From Planctomycetota bacterium (lineage in GTDB: Bacteria; Planctomycetota; Phycisphaerae; WQYP01), in contig JAKBBN010000029.1 of assembly GCA_021808485.1 (NCBI GenBank), positions 1 to 36,423 on the forward strand: 36,423 bases of DNA, given 5' to 3'. Position numbers and translations under genes: made by a program. Positions 1-8,411 of this stretch are shown piece by piece. Below the pieces are notes generated by a model, which saw only the letters and a list, made by a program, of their open reading frames with translations, was not told the origin of the DNA and did not search any database. Position 1 is the stretch's first letter. The number at the start of each line of letters is the position of its first letter.

Positions 1-16
1 TTACGAAACAGCGGAT

Positions 17-90
17 TGGGCGTTGAGGGGCTCGAACCCCCGACCTTACGGGTGTGATCCGTACGCTCTAACCAACTGAGCTAAACGCCC
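17..90 (-). tRNA. tRNA-Val (anticodon CAC)
   Basis: A 74-nt cloverleaf folds on the minus strand. The acceptor stem pairs GGGCGTT with AACGCCC, the D arm is GCTC/GAGC, the anticodon stem is TACGG/CCGTA around the loop ATCACAC, and the T arm carries TTCGAGC. The loop has U33 and anticodon CAC at 54-56, so it reads GUG valine codons. The discriminator is A and no CCA is encoded after it. It lies just downstream of the Nudix gene on the same strand. Confidence 0.96.
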
Positions 91-144
91 GACGAATCAA
101 CACGGCATGGTACCAAATTCCATCAAATTTCGCCACATCGCCTA

Positions 145-663
145 TCACAGTTTCCGCGGATGCTCCAACATAATCGCCATTTTTCCCGGATCGCGGCAAT
201 CAATATGCACGCTGAACACCTCCGCCGCCCCGTCCAAATTCACGGAATGTTGCCGTACCAGCGGCCAGATAATTTCGCGATCGGTATCCGGAATCGCCTT
301 GGAATTAACCGCATCCGGATGCACCCATTCCAATTTCCCCTCGGCAATGGCGGTTGGAGGCAAATCAAGCTTTTTCAACGATTCAAAGCAAAAAATGAGC
401 CAATGGCCGCGGCCTTCATACGCCCGTTCCGATACGATTCCACACAAGCGAATATCCGCAACGGCCAGTTTTGCACCCGTCTCCTCCAGAACCTCGCGCA
501 CCGCGCACTGATACGGCGATTCCCCGACCGCCTGCTCCAGCTTGCCCCCCACCGGCGAATACAAATCCTGATTCGGCGGCTTTAGCCGGTGCAGAAGCAG
601 CATTTCGCCACGCGAATTGAAAATATAGACAAGGGTTGCAATTTTATAGGGTAAGTCACCCAC
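145..663 (-). CDS. Nudix hydrolase (MutT-like)
   Basis: This 172-residue protein is a Nudix-fold hydrolase. Such enzymes cleave nucleoside diphosphates linked to another group, for example oxidised dNTPs in nucleotide-pool cleaning. The Nudix box is visible: a Gly-Gly pair at residues 39-40, Glu48, then REVLEETG at 56-63, which supplies the metal-binding glutamates. The stretch between the box glycine and first glutamate is two residues longer than the canonical G-x5-E. The start is GTG at 661-663, preceded by GGGAG six bases away. It sits between two tRNA genes on the same strand, so its position gives no pathway. The substrate cannot be named from sequence; an 8-oxo-dGTP-type or general NTP pyrophosphatase role is only a guess. 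Confidence 0.85.
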   Translation of the reverse strand: MGDLPYKIATLVYIFNSRGEMLLLHRLKPPNQDLYSPVGGKLEQAVGESPYQCAVREVLEETGAKLAVADIRLCGIVSERAYEGRGHWLIFCFESLKKLDLPPTAIAEGKLEWVHPDAVNSKAIPDTDREIIWPLVRQHSVNLDGAAEVFSVHIDCRDPGKMAIMLEHPRKL

Positions 664-728
664 GGTTAGCTCCCGGTCGCCAATTTAACCCAGCGCTGCC
701 CCGGGAATACCGCAGAGCACAAAAAAAG

Positions 729-815
729 CGGAGGCGGAGGGATTCGAACCCCCGGACGAGTTTCCCCGTCACCGGTTTTCAAGACCGGCGCATTAAACCG
801 CTCTGCCACACCTCC
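729..815 (-). tRNA. tRNA-Ser (anticodon UGA)
   Basis: An 87-nt class II tRNA on the minus strand. The acceptor stem is GGAGGTG/CGCCTCC, the anticodon stem CCGGT/ACCGG holds the loop CTTGAAA with anticodon TGA at 779-781, and there is a long variable arm typical of serine tRNAs. The T loop is TTCGAAT and the discriminator is G. No CCA is encoded. It lies between tatC and the Nudix gene. Confidence 0.96.
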
Positions 816-890
816 GGACAACCTATTCCTATACTTTACCCGCCACGGTAATTCTTTCCAAGGCCGCGGGCCACACCGCCCGGCCGCAGG

Positions 891-916
891 CCATACCGGG
901 GTTTGAACCAGTATGG
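891..916 (-). terminator. stem-loop just downstream of tatC
   Basis: The arms CCATAC (891-896) and GTATGG (911-916) pair, with two further G-C pairs inside after one mismatch and an 8-base loop. It begins nine bases after the tatC stop codon. There is no T-run behind it on the minus strand, so it is at best a weak or factor-assisted 3' end, or a stabilising hairpin. Confidence 0.3.
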
Positions 917-924
917 CGGCCGAA

Positions 925-2301
925 TTAAGGCTCTTCACTGGTTTCATTCTGGCCAGGGTAACGCCGCGTGCGGGAACGATGATAACGATACGAATGATCC
1001 TGGGCGTCGCTATGCGCGTCATATGGGCCGCCCTCTTCATATTCGGCGGAATCCGCCGGGGCGGAGCCTTCACCATCTTCGGCGGCATCAGGATGGGCCG
1101 GCGCTCCGCCGTCGTGCGGCTTTACCAATTCCGTATTCGCGGCCACGGCGCCCGGCGCAGGCCCTTCCGGCGGCTGGGGCGATACCGGCGGCCCGCCATT
1201 TGGATCATCATGGTTATCTTCTTCATCGCGTGCCGCGGATTTAGCGCGATTCCGATCCGCCACGGCGGAAAGCACCAGCCCCAGCAGATACAAAAATAGC
1301 AGAGGAATAAAAATGCAGAGGAAGGTGAAAAAATCCGGCGTTGGCGCCAGCACCACCGCCAGAAGCGCCAGGCCCATCACGGCAAACCGCCACATCTGCC
1401 GGAACTGCCGCGCTTTTACCAGCCCGATTTTTGCCAGCACCAGCATGACCATGGGCAATTCAAATGACACGCCGAATATTAACGACATGATGCTGACAAA
1501 ACTTAGATATTCGCTGAGGTTCGGCAGTGGCGCGAAAAGCGAACTTGCCGGCTGCGCCCGGAGCGTCAACGTCCGCCGGCCGACATGTATCCTCACCTGA
1601 TCCCTTGCCGCGTTAAACCAGATGGCCACGGCGCCTTTGGGGAAGTGGGTGGGATCGCTTTTTACCATGGGAATCAGCAGCGGCTTCGCCTGATCACCGG
1701 TGGGCAGCTTGGCGATGTTCACGCCGGGCAGGGCCTTTCCAAAAACCGAGTTTTCCACGCCGTAGGGCTTCACCGGTGGAACATGAATGGAAAGATTAAA
1801 ACCGATGATGAACTTCAGCAGCACCGGCAGCACCAGGAAGTAAAAGAAGGCCACGCCCGCCAGAAACAGAAGGATGCTCGGCGCGATGTACTGATACACA
1901 ATCCGGCGCTCACGTAGGTAAAGTCCCGAGGCGACGAAACACCATGCCTGATAAATAATCCACGGGCTGGATACAACCAACCCTGCCTTGAAACCGGTCA
2001 TAAGGTACGAAATGATCGATCCGGTGATTTTATGATAATAAATTTGCAGGGGAAAGCCGCCCCATCGCAGCGCCAGCAGATACGGTTGATACACCGCATT
2101 AATAATGGAATCGGAAAAAATAAGGCAGATGGAAACGCCCACCATCGCCCCCAGTAAAGCCAGAATGACACGGCGCCGCAATTCCCCAAGGTGATCGCCA
2201 AAGGACATCACCGGAAGATCTGTTTCATGCTCTTCCGGGCCGCCGGTACGGCCTTTTAATCCCCGCCTGAAACCCGTTGCTATGTCATTCCAAAACGCCA
2301 T
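925..2301 (-). CDS. tatC: Sec-independent (twin-arginine) translocase subunit TatC, extended form
   Basis: TatC is the polytopic receptor of the twin-arginine pathway; it binds RR signal peptides and exports folded proteins. The N-terminal cytoplasmic motif is HLGELRRR at residues 37-44. A P-x-x-x-YQ-x-W-x-F-x5-LY-x2-ER block spans about 113-132, and FELP near 280-283 supplies the conserved acidic residue (Glu281). Six membrane segments can be drawn. The protein is 458 residues against roughly 250 for E. coli TatC. About 90 extra residues (172-262) fall in the periplasmic loop between TM3 and TM4, and a Pro/Gly/Asp/Glu-rich cytoplasmic tail runs from about 350 to 458. ATG at 2301 has AAGGG upstream. 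It is last in the lysS, Lol-like pair, tatC series. No TatA/B gene is in the window. Confidence 0.95.
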   Translation of the reverse strand: MAFWNDIATGFRRGLKGRTGGPEEHETDLPVMSFGDHLGELRRRVILALLGAMVGVSICLIFSDSIINAVYQPYLLALRWGGFPLQIYYHKITGSIISYLMTGFKAGLVVSSPWIIYQAWCFVASGLYLRERRIVYQYIAPSILLFLAGVAFFYFLVLPVLLKFIIGFNLSIHVPPVKPYGVENSVFGKALPGVNIAKLPTGDQAKPLLIPMVKSDPTHFPKGAVAIWFNAARDQVRIHVGRRTLTLRAQPASSLFAPLPNLSEYLSFVSIMSLIFGVSFELPMVMLVLAKIGLVKARQFRQMWRFAVMGLALLAVVLAPTPDFFTFLCIFIPLLFLYLLGLVLSAVADRNRAKSAARDEEDNHDDPNGGPPVSPQPPEGPAPGAVAANTELVKPHDGGAPAHPDAAEDGEGSAPADSAEYEEGGPYDAHSDAQDHSYRYHRSRTRRYPGQNETSEEP

Positions 2302-2358
2302 ATCGCCCTTGCATTAAGTTCATTTCCCGGTTGATCCGCTGTCGATCAGCGGTGGATA

Positions 2359-3081
2359 TTATTTGGATTCCGCCGTGCTTACCGGTTCTACCCTGCCGTC
2401 GGCCAGGCGTACAATTCGATCCGCCCGGTTGGCAACCACCGCATCATGCGTCACCAGCAGAATACTCTGATTGAGCTGGGTATGCAGCCGCGCCAGCAAG
2501 TCCATAATGACCTGGCCGGTGCGCGGGTCCAGATTACCCGTTGGTTCATCCGCCAGCAAAACCGCCGGTTTGTTGATCAACGCCCGTGCAATAGCCACCC
2601 GCTGGCGTTCCCCGCCGGAAAGCTCGGCGGGCCGGTGCGACAGCCGCCCGGCCAGCCCCAGTTCCTCCAGCAACTCCAGGGCTTCCTTTTTTCGGGGCCG
2701 GGCGCGCAGCAGGGCGTCATACCATGGCGCGGCGACCATCGCCGGCAACAGCACATTTTCCAGTACATTTAATTCCGGAAGCAGGTGATAAAGCTGAAAC
2801 ACAAATCCAAAGGAGCGATTCCGCAGATTGTGCCGGCGGGAACGGCTGAATTCCGACACCTTTTCCCCGCCGAACAGAACCGAGCCGGAATCGCATGTTT
2901 CCAGCATGCCGGCGATGTGCAGAAGGGTGCTTTTCCCCGATCCGGAAGAACCCGTGAGGGCCACGAATTCACCGCGGCCCACCTGCAAATTCGCGCCGCA
3001 AAGCACCTGTATTTCCGCCGGTCCGGTGCGGAATGTTTTGCGGATATCGGTAAGTTCCAGTAATACGCCGCGGCCCGTCAT
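2359..3081 (-). CDS. ABC transporter ATP-binding protein, LolD/MacB family
   Basis: This is the ATPase of a LolCDE- or MacB-type ABC system, which acts at the inner membrane with an FtsX-family permease. Visible are Walker [10 protein letters not shown], a Q-loop FVFQ, the signature [10 protein letters not shown], Walker B VLLADEP followed by TGNLD, and the H-loop VTHD. The TGNLD form is typical of the LolD/MacB/FtsE group. I place the start at ATG 3081 (240 residues) because GGGAGG lies four bases upstream; a GTG at 3120 in the same frame would add 13 residues but has no good ribosome site. It follows the permease gene by 72 bases and precedes tatC by 57 bases, so co-transcription is likely. 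Lipoprotein release is the favoured role, but a MacB-like efflux role cannot be excluded. Confidence 0.9.
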   Translation of the reverse strand: MTGRGVLLELTDIRKTFRTGPAEIQVLCGANLQVGRGEFVALTGSSGSGKSTLLHIAGMLETCDSGSVLFGGEKVSEFSRSRRHNLRNRSFGFVFQLYHLLPELNVLENVLLPAMVAAPWYDALLRARPRKKEALELLEELGLAGRLSHRPAELSGGERQRVAIARALINKPAVLLADEPTGNLDPRTGQVIMDLLARLHTQLNQSILLVTHDAVVANRADRIVRLADGRVEPVSTAESK

Positions 3082-3153
3082 ACGCCCTCCCGCCGCAGGC
3101 ACGGGGAAGAACCGGCGCACGGTGAATTTTCCGGCAATGTATCCGTCTGTAGA

Positions 3154-4860
3154 TTATTCATACCGCAGCGCCTCCACCGGGTCCTGGCGGGCTGCAATCA
3201 TGGCGGGAATCAATGCACCGACGAGCCCGGCGACAATCGCCAGCAATACGATAATTGCCACCGCATGGGAATCCACCTGGTCCGGTATGCGGGAAAATAC
3301 ATATATTTTCCGGTTCCAAATTGAGATGCCGAAATATCGCCACAGGAAATCGTCATGAATCTGGTTGTCATACCGGACAAAAAGCACCCCGCCGATCAGC
3401 CCCGGCAAGGCTCCGGCAGCGCTTATCAACAGGCCGTAAAGGACGAAAATACTGCCTACACCGAATTCACTCCCGCCGATCGCCTTAATAATGCCGATAT
3501 CCCGGGTCTTATCCCGCACAATCATGAAAAAGATCAGAAATATCACCACCACCACCACGAGGCTCATTAATCCAAGCAGAAAAGTGATCAGGTCGCGTTC
3601 CTTGTCCACAGCGTGGATGAATTCCGCCTGCATCTGATCCCATGTTTTGACTTTCACATTGGCCATGATCATCTGCGGATGATTGCGTTCAAATTTATCA
3701 ACCACGGTTTCAATGGCCTGCCGGGCCGCGAGGACAGCCGCCGGATTGCCGTCATCATGTACACGAATCTGAATCTGGCTGCAGCGCGCGGGCCGCACGC
3801 CGCCATCCAGAAGGTCCTGCCGCTGCATGAACGCCATTTTTTGCACGACCTTAAACGGGGCGTAAACCGTCCGCCGGTCTACGGTGAATACTTTTGTGTG
3901 CGAATCATCCACAATCATAAACCGCCCGCTTTGGGGAGTGGTGAGCGTCCCCTTCAACGTCACCGGTACGACGGTCAAGATAGCCGGGGAAAACCGGACC
4001 ACTTGCGGACGATGATAATGCCCAAAGCGATCACGGGTGTAAAAACCCATATCCACGCCGACGATGATCCCGTTTTTCGGTTCGGCTTTTGGATTGTCAT
4101 AGCGGTAAGCGGCCGCGGGGGGCGGTTTGAAGCTCGGATCCCGAGGAACCAAGGCCGCAACGAGTGCGGCGGCGGATTTATAGACGGCTGGAGGCGGTAA
4201 ACCGCGGGCAAATTGCAGGTCCCTGTCCGCGCGGTCCAGCCGATAAACCGATTGTTCGAAATCCTCATGGGCGATTTGCCGCCAATGCTCACGCATGCCA
4301 TAAAACCACGCGTGCGGCGGGATCGGCGGCATTGCCAGCAGCCTTTTCTGGCGGCGGTTTTCCACCGCCAGCGCTTTGTTGTAAAGCACCTTGGCGCGTG
4401 CGACAAGCTGTCGGCCGCTTACAGGAAATCCGCCGCCGCCAAGGTCCGCTACCGCCTGATGCGGTGCTTTGTACTGCCAGAACAGGCTCTGGCGGAAATC
4501 CGTGACATCCGCCTTGCTTACCGAATCAATCCCCACAATCTGCACGGGACGATTATCCCCCCATTCCGGCAAATTCAGCAGGCCGTAAACCGTAATTACC
4601 GGCGTGCTTGCCGCCACCTGGGGCAGGGCATTAATCGCCGACTGCAATTTGCGGTAATGCCCGAAACCGGCCATATCGGACGATTCGATCACCACATCAC
4701 CCATCAGGCCGCGGCCGGCATCGCGCACCCGGTTGACAAACCCGGTCATAATGCTGTTAACAATAATGAGCATCATGACGCAAAGCCAAACGGCCAGAAT
4801 AGGGAATGCGACAATCCCCTTGCGTGTCAGGTATCGAAAACAGAGGAATAGTTTATACAT
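3154..4860 (-). CDS. LolC/LolE-type ABC permease (FtsX domain), enlarged periplasmic region
   Basis: This 568-residue permease partners the ATPase encoded next. It has the Lol/FtsX layout: one N-terminal membrane helix (about 18-38), a large periplasmic domain, then three C-terminal helices (about 424-447, 470-495, 533-556). The segment after the second helix (RDKTRDIGIIKAIG) and the C-terminal end DPVEALRYE are hallmarks of LolC/LolE. LolC and LolE are usually about 400 residues. The extra length is mainly residues 131-262, a partly helical, proline-containing insertion. Only one permease gene is present, so a homodimer (LolF-like) is inferred. The ribosome site before ATG 4860 is weak (GGAC). 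The gene follows lysS after 103 bases that contain a strong hairpin. Confidence 0.88.
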   Translation of the reverse strand: MYKLFLCFRYLTRKGIVAFPILAVWLCVMMLIIVNSIMTGFVNRVRDAGRGLMGDVVIESSDMAGFGHYRKLQSAINALPQVAASTPVITVYGLLNLPEWGDNRPVQIVGIDSVSKADVTDFRQSLFWQYKAPHQAVADLGGGGFPVSGRQLVARAKVLYNKALAVENRRQKRLLAMPPIPPHAWFYGMREHWRQIAHEDFEQSVYRLDRADRDLQFARGLPPPAVYKSAAALVAALVPRDPSFKPPPAAAYRYDNPKAEPKNGIIVGVDMGFYTRDRFGHYHRPQVVRFSPAILTVVPVTLKGTLTTPQSGRFMIVDDSHTKVFTVDRRTVYAPFKVVQKMAFMQRQDLLDGGVRPARCSQIQIRVHDDGNPAAVLAARQAIETVVDKFERNHPQMIMANVKVKTWDQMQAEFIHAVDKERDLITFLLGLMSLVVVVVIFLIFFMIVRDKTRDIGIIKAIGGSEFGVGSIFVLYGLLISAAGALPGLIGGVLFVRYDNQIHDDFLWRYFGISIWNRKIYVFSRIPDQVDSHAVAIIVLLAIVAGLVGALIPAMIAARQDPVEALRYE

Positions 4861-4899
4861 CCGTTGTCCAAAATATCTCGCCCACGGCCCGTTTTTTTT

Positions 4900-4933
4900 C
4901 GGTTGCCGGCCGATCGCGACCGACCGGCAACCG
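4900..4933. other. perfect 10-bp inverted repeat between lysS and the Lol-like permease
   Basis: CGGTTGCCGG (4900-4909) pairs perfectly with CCGGCAACCG (4924-4933) around a 14-base spacer. Eight T residues at 4892-4899 flank it on the plus strand. On the transcribed minus strand this reads as the hairpin followed by A8, the wrong sense for an intrinsic terminator. It could be a processing or stabilising RNA structure or a protein-binding palindrome. Confidence 0.55.
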
Positions 4934-4963
4934 GTATTCCCGCCGCGCGGTTCGTTCCGGCGG

Positions 4964-6505
4964 TTACGCCGCCGGCGGCGATCCCGCGGCGGCAGATTGC
5001 TCGGCCGGAAGCGGCTTAAGCTGCGGGAAAAGCACCACGTCGCGAATACTGGTGCGGTTAAGCAGCAGCATCATCAGCCGGTCTATGCCGATCCCCAGGC
5101 CCCCCGCCGGCGGCATGCCGTGCGCCAGTGCGGTAATAAAATCATGATCCATTTTGGCCATGGATTCTTCCTCTTTCAGGCCGGCAAGCTGGGCGGAAAA
5201 TGTTTCGTGCTGCACAAAAGGATCATTAAGTTCCGTATAAGCATTGGCCAGTTCCATGCCCGCCACATACAACTCAAAGCGCTCCGCAACCGCCGGGTTA
5301 TCCGGCTTGCGCCGAGTAAGCGGACATAAACCCGCCGGGTAGTCAAAAACAAACACAGGCGCATCCATGTCATGCAGCGTTGGTTCCACCAGCCGCTCAA
5401 ACAACTCCCCCACCAGCACGGCTGCGGCCTTTTTATCCACATCCGCAACATCATGGCTCACCGCCGCTTTTCGTACACCCGCTTCATCCAGCATGTTGAC
5501 GCCTAAATGCCGTTCAAAAAGCTCGTTGTAACTTATACGTTTAAACGGCGGAGTAAAGTCCAGCATGCGCGAACCATAAGGCAGCCTTACGGCGGAAGGC
5601 GATTCGCCGGGCGGCTGGGGCATAATCGCCCTGCGACGGTCCGCCGCGAGGTCCGCTATCAGGCTTTCGGTTAATTCCATCATTCCGGACAGATCGCTGT
5701 AGGCCTGATACAGTTCCATCATGGTGAATTCCGGATTATGCCGGGTATCAATCCCCTCATTGCGGAAATTGCGGTTTATTTCAAAAACGCGCTCCATGCC
5801 CCCCACCAGCAGCCGCTTCAGGTACAGTTCCGGACTGATGCGCATAAACAGATCAATATCCAGCGCATTATGATGCGTCATAAAGGGCCGAGCGGCCGCC
5901 CCGCCGGCGATGGATTGCATCATGGGGGTTTCCACTTCAATGAAATCGCGGCGGTGCAGAAATTCCCGGATCATCTGGATGATGCGCGAGCGAGCGACGA
6001 ACACTTCCATGGATTCCGGATTCGCGGCAAGATCCAGATAACGCTGGCGGTGGCGCAATTCCATATCCGCAAGGCCATGAAACTTGTCCGGCAGAGGCAG
6101 CATGGCCTTGGCCGACAGGCCGAAATCGTCCGCCCAAAGCGTGATTTCACCGGTTTTAGTGTGCCCCAGCTTGCCGGAAAACCACGCAATATCGCCGAGT
6201 TCCAACAGCTTGACCTTATCCCAATGAGCGGCCATGAGCTGTTTGGCGACGCCAATCTGCAGGCGACCGGTGGAATCCACGATGGTCAAAAAAATCAACT
6301 TGCCGATGTCACGCAACAGGACGATCCGCCCCGCGACCCGTGCCGCCGGACCGCCGTCGTGCGGCGTTTCGGGGGTGTGCAGGTCGCGCACCACCCGCGT
6401 GGACATAATGCCATCCGTGCGGCGGCCGAAAGGGTCTACACCGGCGGCCCGCCATTTCTCCAGGCGGGCCAGACGATCCTTGAACTGCGGGTTGTCGTTG
6501 AACAT
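4964..6505 (-). CDS. lysS: lysyl-tRNA synthetase, class II
   Basis: This 513-residue enzyme charges tRNA-Lys. The N-terminal OB-fold anticodon-binding domain is seen at about residues 55-130 (VAGRIVLLRDIGKL...). Class II motif 2 (FRNEGID followed by HNPEFTMMELYQAY) lies at about 247-269, and motif 3 (GLGIGIDRLMMLL) at 469-481. The ERFELYVAGMELANAYTELNDP-type block that precedes motif 3 is also present, so it is a genuine LysRS rather than the EpmA/PoxA paralogue, which lacks the anticodon domain. ATG 6505 has AAGGA close upstream. The C-terminus ends in a short Ala/Pro tail. The 261 bases upstream of the start show no T-box or leader I can recognise. Confidence 0.97.
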   Translation of the reverse strand: MFNDNPQFKDRLARLEKWRAAGVDPFGRRTDGIMSTRVVRDLHTPETPHDGGPAARVAGRIVLLRDIGKLIFLTIVDSTGRLQIGVAKQLMAAHWDKVKLLELGDIAWFSGKLGHTKTGEITLWADDFGLSAKAMLPLPDKFHGLADMELRHRQRYLDLAANPESMEVFVARSRIIQMIREFLHRRDFIEVETPMMQSIAGGAAARPFMTHHNALDIDLFMRISPELYLKRLLVGGMERVFEINRNFRNEGIDTRHNPEFTMMELYQAYSDLSGMMELTESLIADLAADRRRAIMPQPPGESPSAVRLPYGSRMLDFTPPFKRISYNELFERHLGVNMLDEAGVRKAAVSHDVADVDKKAAAVLVGELFERLVEPTLHDMDAPVFVFDYPAGLCPLTRRKPDNPAVAERFELYVAGMELANAYTELNDPFVQHETFSAQLAGLKEEESMAKMDHDFITALAHGMPPAGGLGIGIDRLMMLLLNRTSIRDVVLFPQLKPLPAEQSAAAGSPPAA

Positions 6506-6766
6506 GGCGTCCTTATTAAATCAGACCTTCCGGCAGCGGAATTATCGCCGCCCCCGGACTAGGTATTGTAGCGGTCCGGTCCACAAGTGAAAATGCGTGA
6601 AAATTCCGTATAGCGGCTCGGGGACAGGCGGCAGGAACCGCCGACATCGGAAAAACAGCGTGGCGGCCGCGCCGGGCCTGTCCATAATAAAACCGGCTTG
6701 TGGACATATGGTCGTGCGATCATGCGGTCATGCCGTTGTGGCCACAGCCTGACAGGGGCCGACCGG

Positions 6767-8095
6767 TCAGGCGAGGAAAATTTTCCTGCGGCCGGTTTTC
6801 ACCTTTGCCGCGGCATTGCGCGAATCCACAATAAGCCGTGCATGGCGCACGATAAACGGATAATCGTATACGGAATGATCCGTCGATATCAGCACAAGGT
6901 CATAGCGGCGCAGATTGGCCGCGGTAAGCGGGACGGATTTCATGCCCAGATCATGCTGCCGCTGCCGATGGGTGGCGGGAATAAACGGGTCATTGTAATC
7001 CACAACGGCGCCGCGATTGCGCAACTGTTCTATCAGGATGATGGACGGCGATTCCCGCAGATCATCGACATCTTTTTTATATGCCAGCCCAAGCACCAGG
7101 ATGCGCGACCCGCGAATGGCCAGGCGCTTTGTATTGAGCGCCTCAGCCACTTTGCCGATCACATAATAAGGCATGGCCACATTAAGCTCGCCGGCAAGTT
7201 CGATAAACCGGGCCGTGGTGTCATACTGCCGGGCTTTCCAGCTTAAATAAAAAGGGTCAATTGGGATGCAATGCCCACCGAGGCCCGGCCCCGGATAAAA
7301 CGGATGAAAGCCGAAGGGCTTTGTTTTTGCGGCGGCAATTACCTGCCACACGTCAATACCCATGCGGTCAAAGATCATTTTCATTTCGTTGATCATGGCG
7401 ATATTGATGCAGCGGTAGCAGTTTTCCAGAATTTTGGACGCCTCGGCCACTTCACAGTTTTGAACCGGCACAACGGTTTTAATGGCAATACGGTAAAGGT
7501 CGCACGCGGCACGGCCGGAGGCTTCATCCAGCCCGCCGACCACTTTTGGAATATCGGTTGTCTGAAAATCCTTGCGGCCGGGGTCTTCGCGTTCGGGCGA
7601 ATAGGCCAGCAGAAAATCGCGCCCGGGTTTGAGGCCCGAGCGGACAAGCCGCGGCAGCACCACTTCCCGCGTGGTGCCGGGATAAGTGGTGGACTCCAGC
7701 ACCACAAGCTGCCCGGGCCGCAGAAATTTGGCGATTTCATCGGCCGTGCCCGCCACGAACTGCATGTCCGGTTCACGGTTCGCGGTTAACGGCGTGGGTA
7801 CGCATATGATCAAAGCGTCGCACCCGCGCATGCGGGCCGGATCGGTGGTGGCGGTGAAGGCCCGCCTTTTTACCAGATCCGCAATCACCCCGGCGGGGAT
7901 ATGGCGGATATAGCTCCTGCCCGCCATGAGTTGCCGCACTTTCCGGGCATCCACATCAAACCCTACGGCCTTCAGCCCGCCGTCACAAAAAGCCTTTACC
8001 AAAGGCAGGCCCACATAACCCAGGCCAATAATGCCGATCACGGCCTTGCGCGCGGCCAGCCGCTGTTGAAATCCTGCCAGTAGATCATTTTTCAT
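6767..8095 (-). CDS. UDP-N-acetyl-D-glucosamine 6-dehydrogenase-like (WbpA family)
   Basis: A 442-residue UDP-glucose/GDP-mannose dehydrogenase family protein. Such enzymes oxidise C6 of a UDP-sugar twice with NAD+ to give a uronic acid for surface polysaccharide. The NAD-binding Rossmann motif GIIGLGYVGLPL is at 21-32. The catalytic cysteine is Cys276 in GLGGHCIPIDPFYL, and conserved Lys221 sits in EASKILEN. The HCIPIDPFYL context and the length match the WbpA group (UDP-GlcNAc) better than UDP-glucose dehydrogenases, but the exact sugar is inferred. ATG 8095 has AGGA about 11 bases upstream. No glycosyltransferase neighbours are present, so this gene is isolated from any polysaccharide cluster. 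A 6-bp inverted repeat overlaps its stop codon. Confidence 0.9.
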   Translation of the reverse strand: MKNDLLAGFQQRLAARKAVIGIIGLGYVGLPLVKAFCDGGLKAVGFDVDARKVRQLMAGRSYIRHIPAGVIADLVKRRAFTATTDPARMRGCDALIICVPTPLTANREPDMQFVAGTADEIAKFLRPGQLVVLESTTYPGTTREVVLPRLVRSGLKPGRDFLLAYSPEREDPGRKDFQTTDIPKVVGGLDEASGRAACDLYRIAIKTVVPVQNCEVAEASKILENCYRCINIAMINEMKMIFDRMGIDVWQVIAAAKTKPFGFHPFYPGPGLGGHCIPIDPFYLSWKARQYDTTARFIELAGELNVAMPYYVIGKVAEALNTKRLAIRGSRILVLGLAYKKDVDDLRESPSIILIEQLRNRGAVVDYNDPFIPATHRQRQHDLGMKSVPLTAANLRRYDLVLISTDHSVYDYPFIVRHARLIVDSRNAAAKVKTGRRKIFLA

Positions 8096-8175
8096 CCGTT
8101 GATTTTCCTGTGAAAGTGCGGGTCCCGACCACGGAACCGCCGGAATATGCCGGCGCCATCGGCCGTGGCTGCCGA

Positions 8176-8337
8176 TTAATTTCCGCCGGGAGCCGGATTC
8201 GTCGCCGTCGGTTGCACAACGGGGGCGTGGGTATCGGCCGGATGGGTGGGGCCGGCCGACGGATGACCTCCGAAGTAAAGCAGCCCGCAGAGAACCATCA
8301 ATCCGATTATAATTTCCAGCGGATAGTTAAGTTCCAT
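8176..8337 (-). CDS. small single-pass membrane protein, hypothetical
   Basis: A 53-residue reading frame starting at ATG 8337 with GGAG about ten bases upstream. It has a hydrophobic helix (PLEIIIGLMVLCGLLYFGG) near the N-terminus and then a Pro/Thr/Ala/His-rich tail. It lies 74 bases after the lspA stop and 80 bases before the dehydrogenase start, all on the same strand, which fits a small gene in an operon. I do not recognise a family. The longer version that opens at 8472 overlaps lspA and is not favoured. It may not be expressed; the support is position, ribosome site and the clear helix only. Confidence 0.45.
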   Translation of the reverse strand: MELNYPLEIIIGLMVLCGLLYFGGHPSAGPTHPADTHAPVVQPTATNPAPGGN

Positions 8338-8411
8338 GGATGTGCATCTCCAAACAATCAGGACGACCGTGCCGACAGCACTGTCGACATGGTGCGGCAA
8401 TCCAAAGCCCA

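Noticed and set aside
5738..6562. A 274-codon plus-strand frame opposite lysS
   Set aside because: Antisense shadow of a clearly real lysyl-tRNA synthetase gene.
6748..6771. CCTGAC/GTCAGG inverted repeat overlapping the stop codon of the UDP-sugar dehydrogenase as a terminator
   Set aside because: Only six paired bases around a 12-base loop and no T-run on the minus strand.
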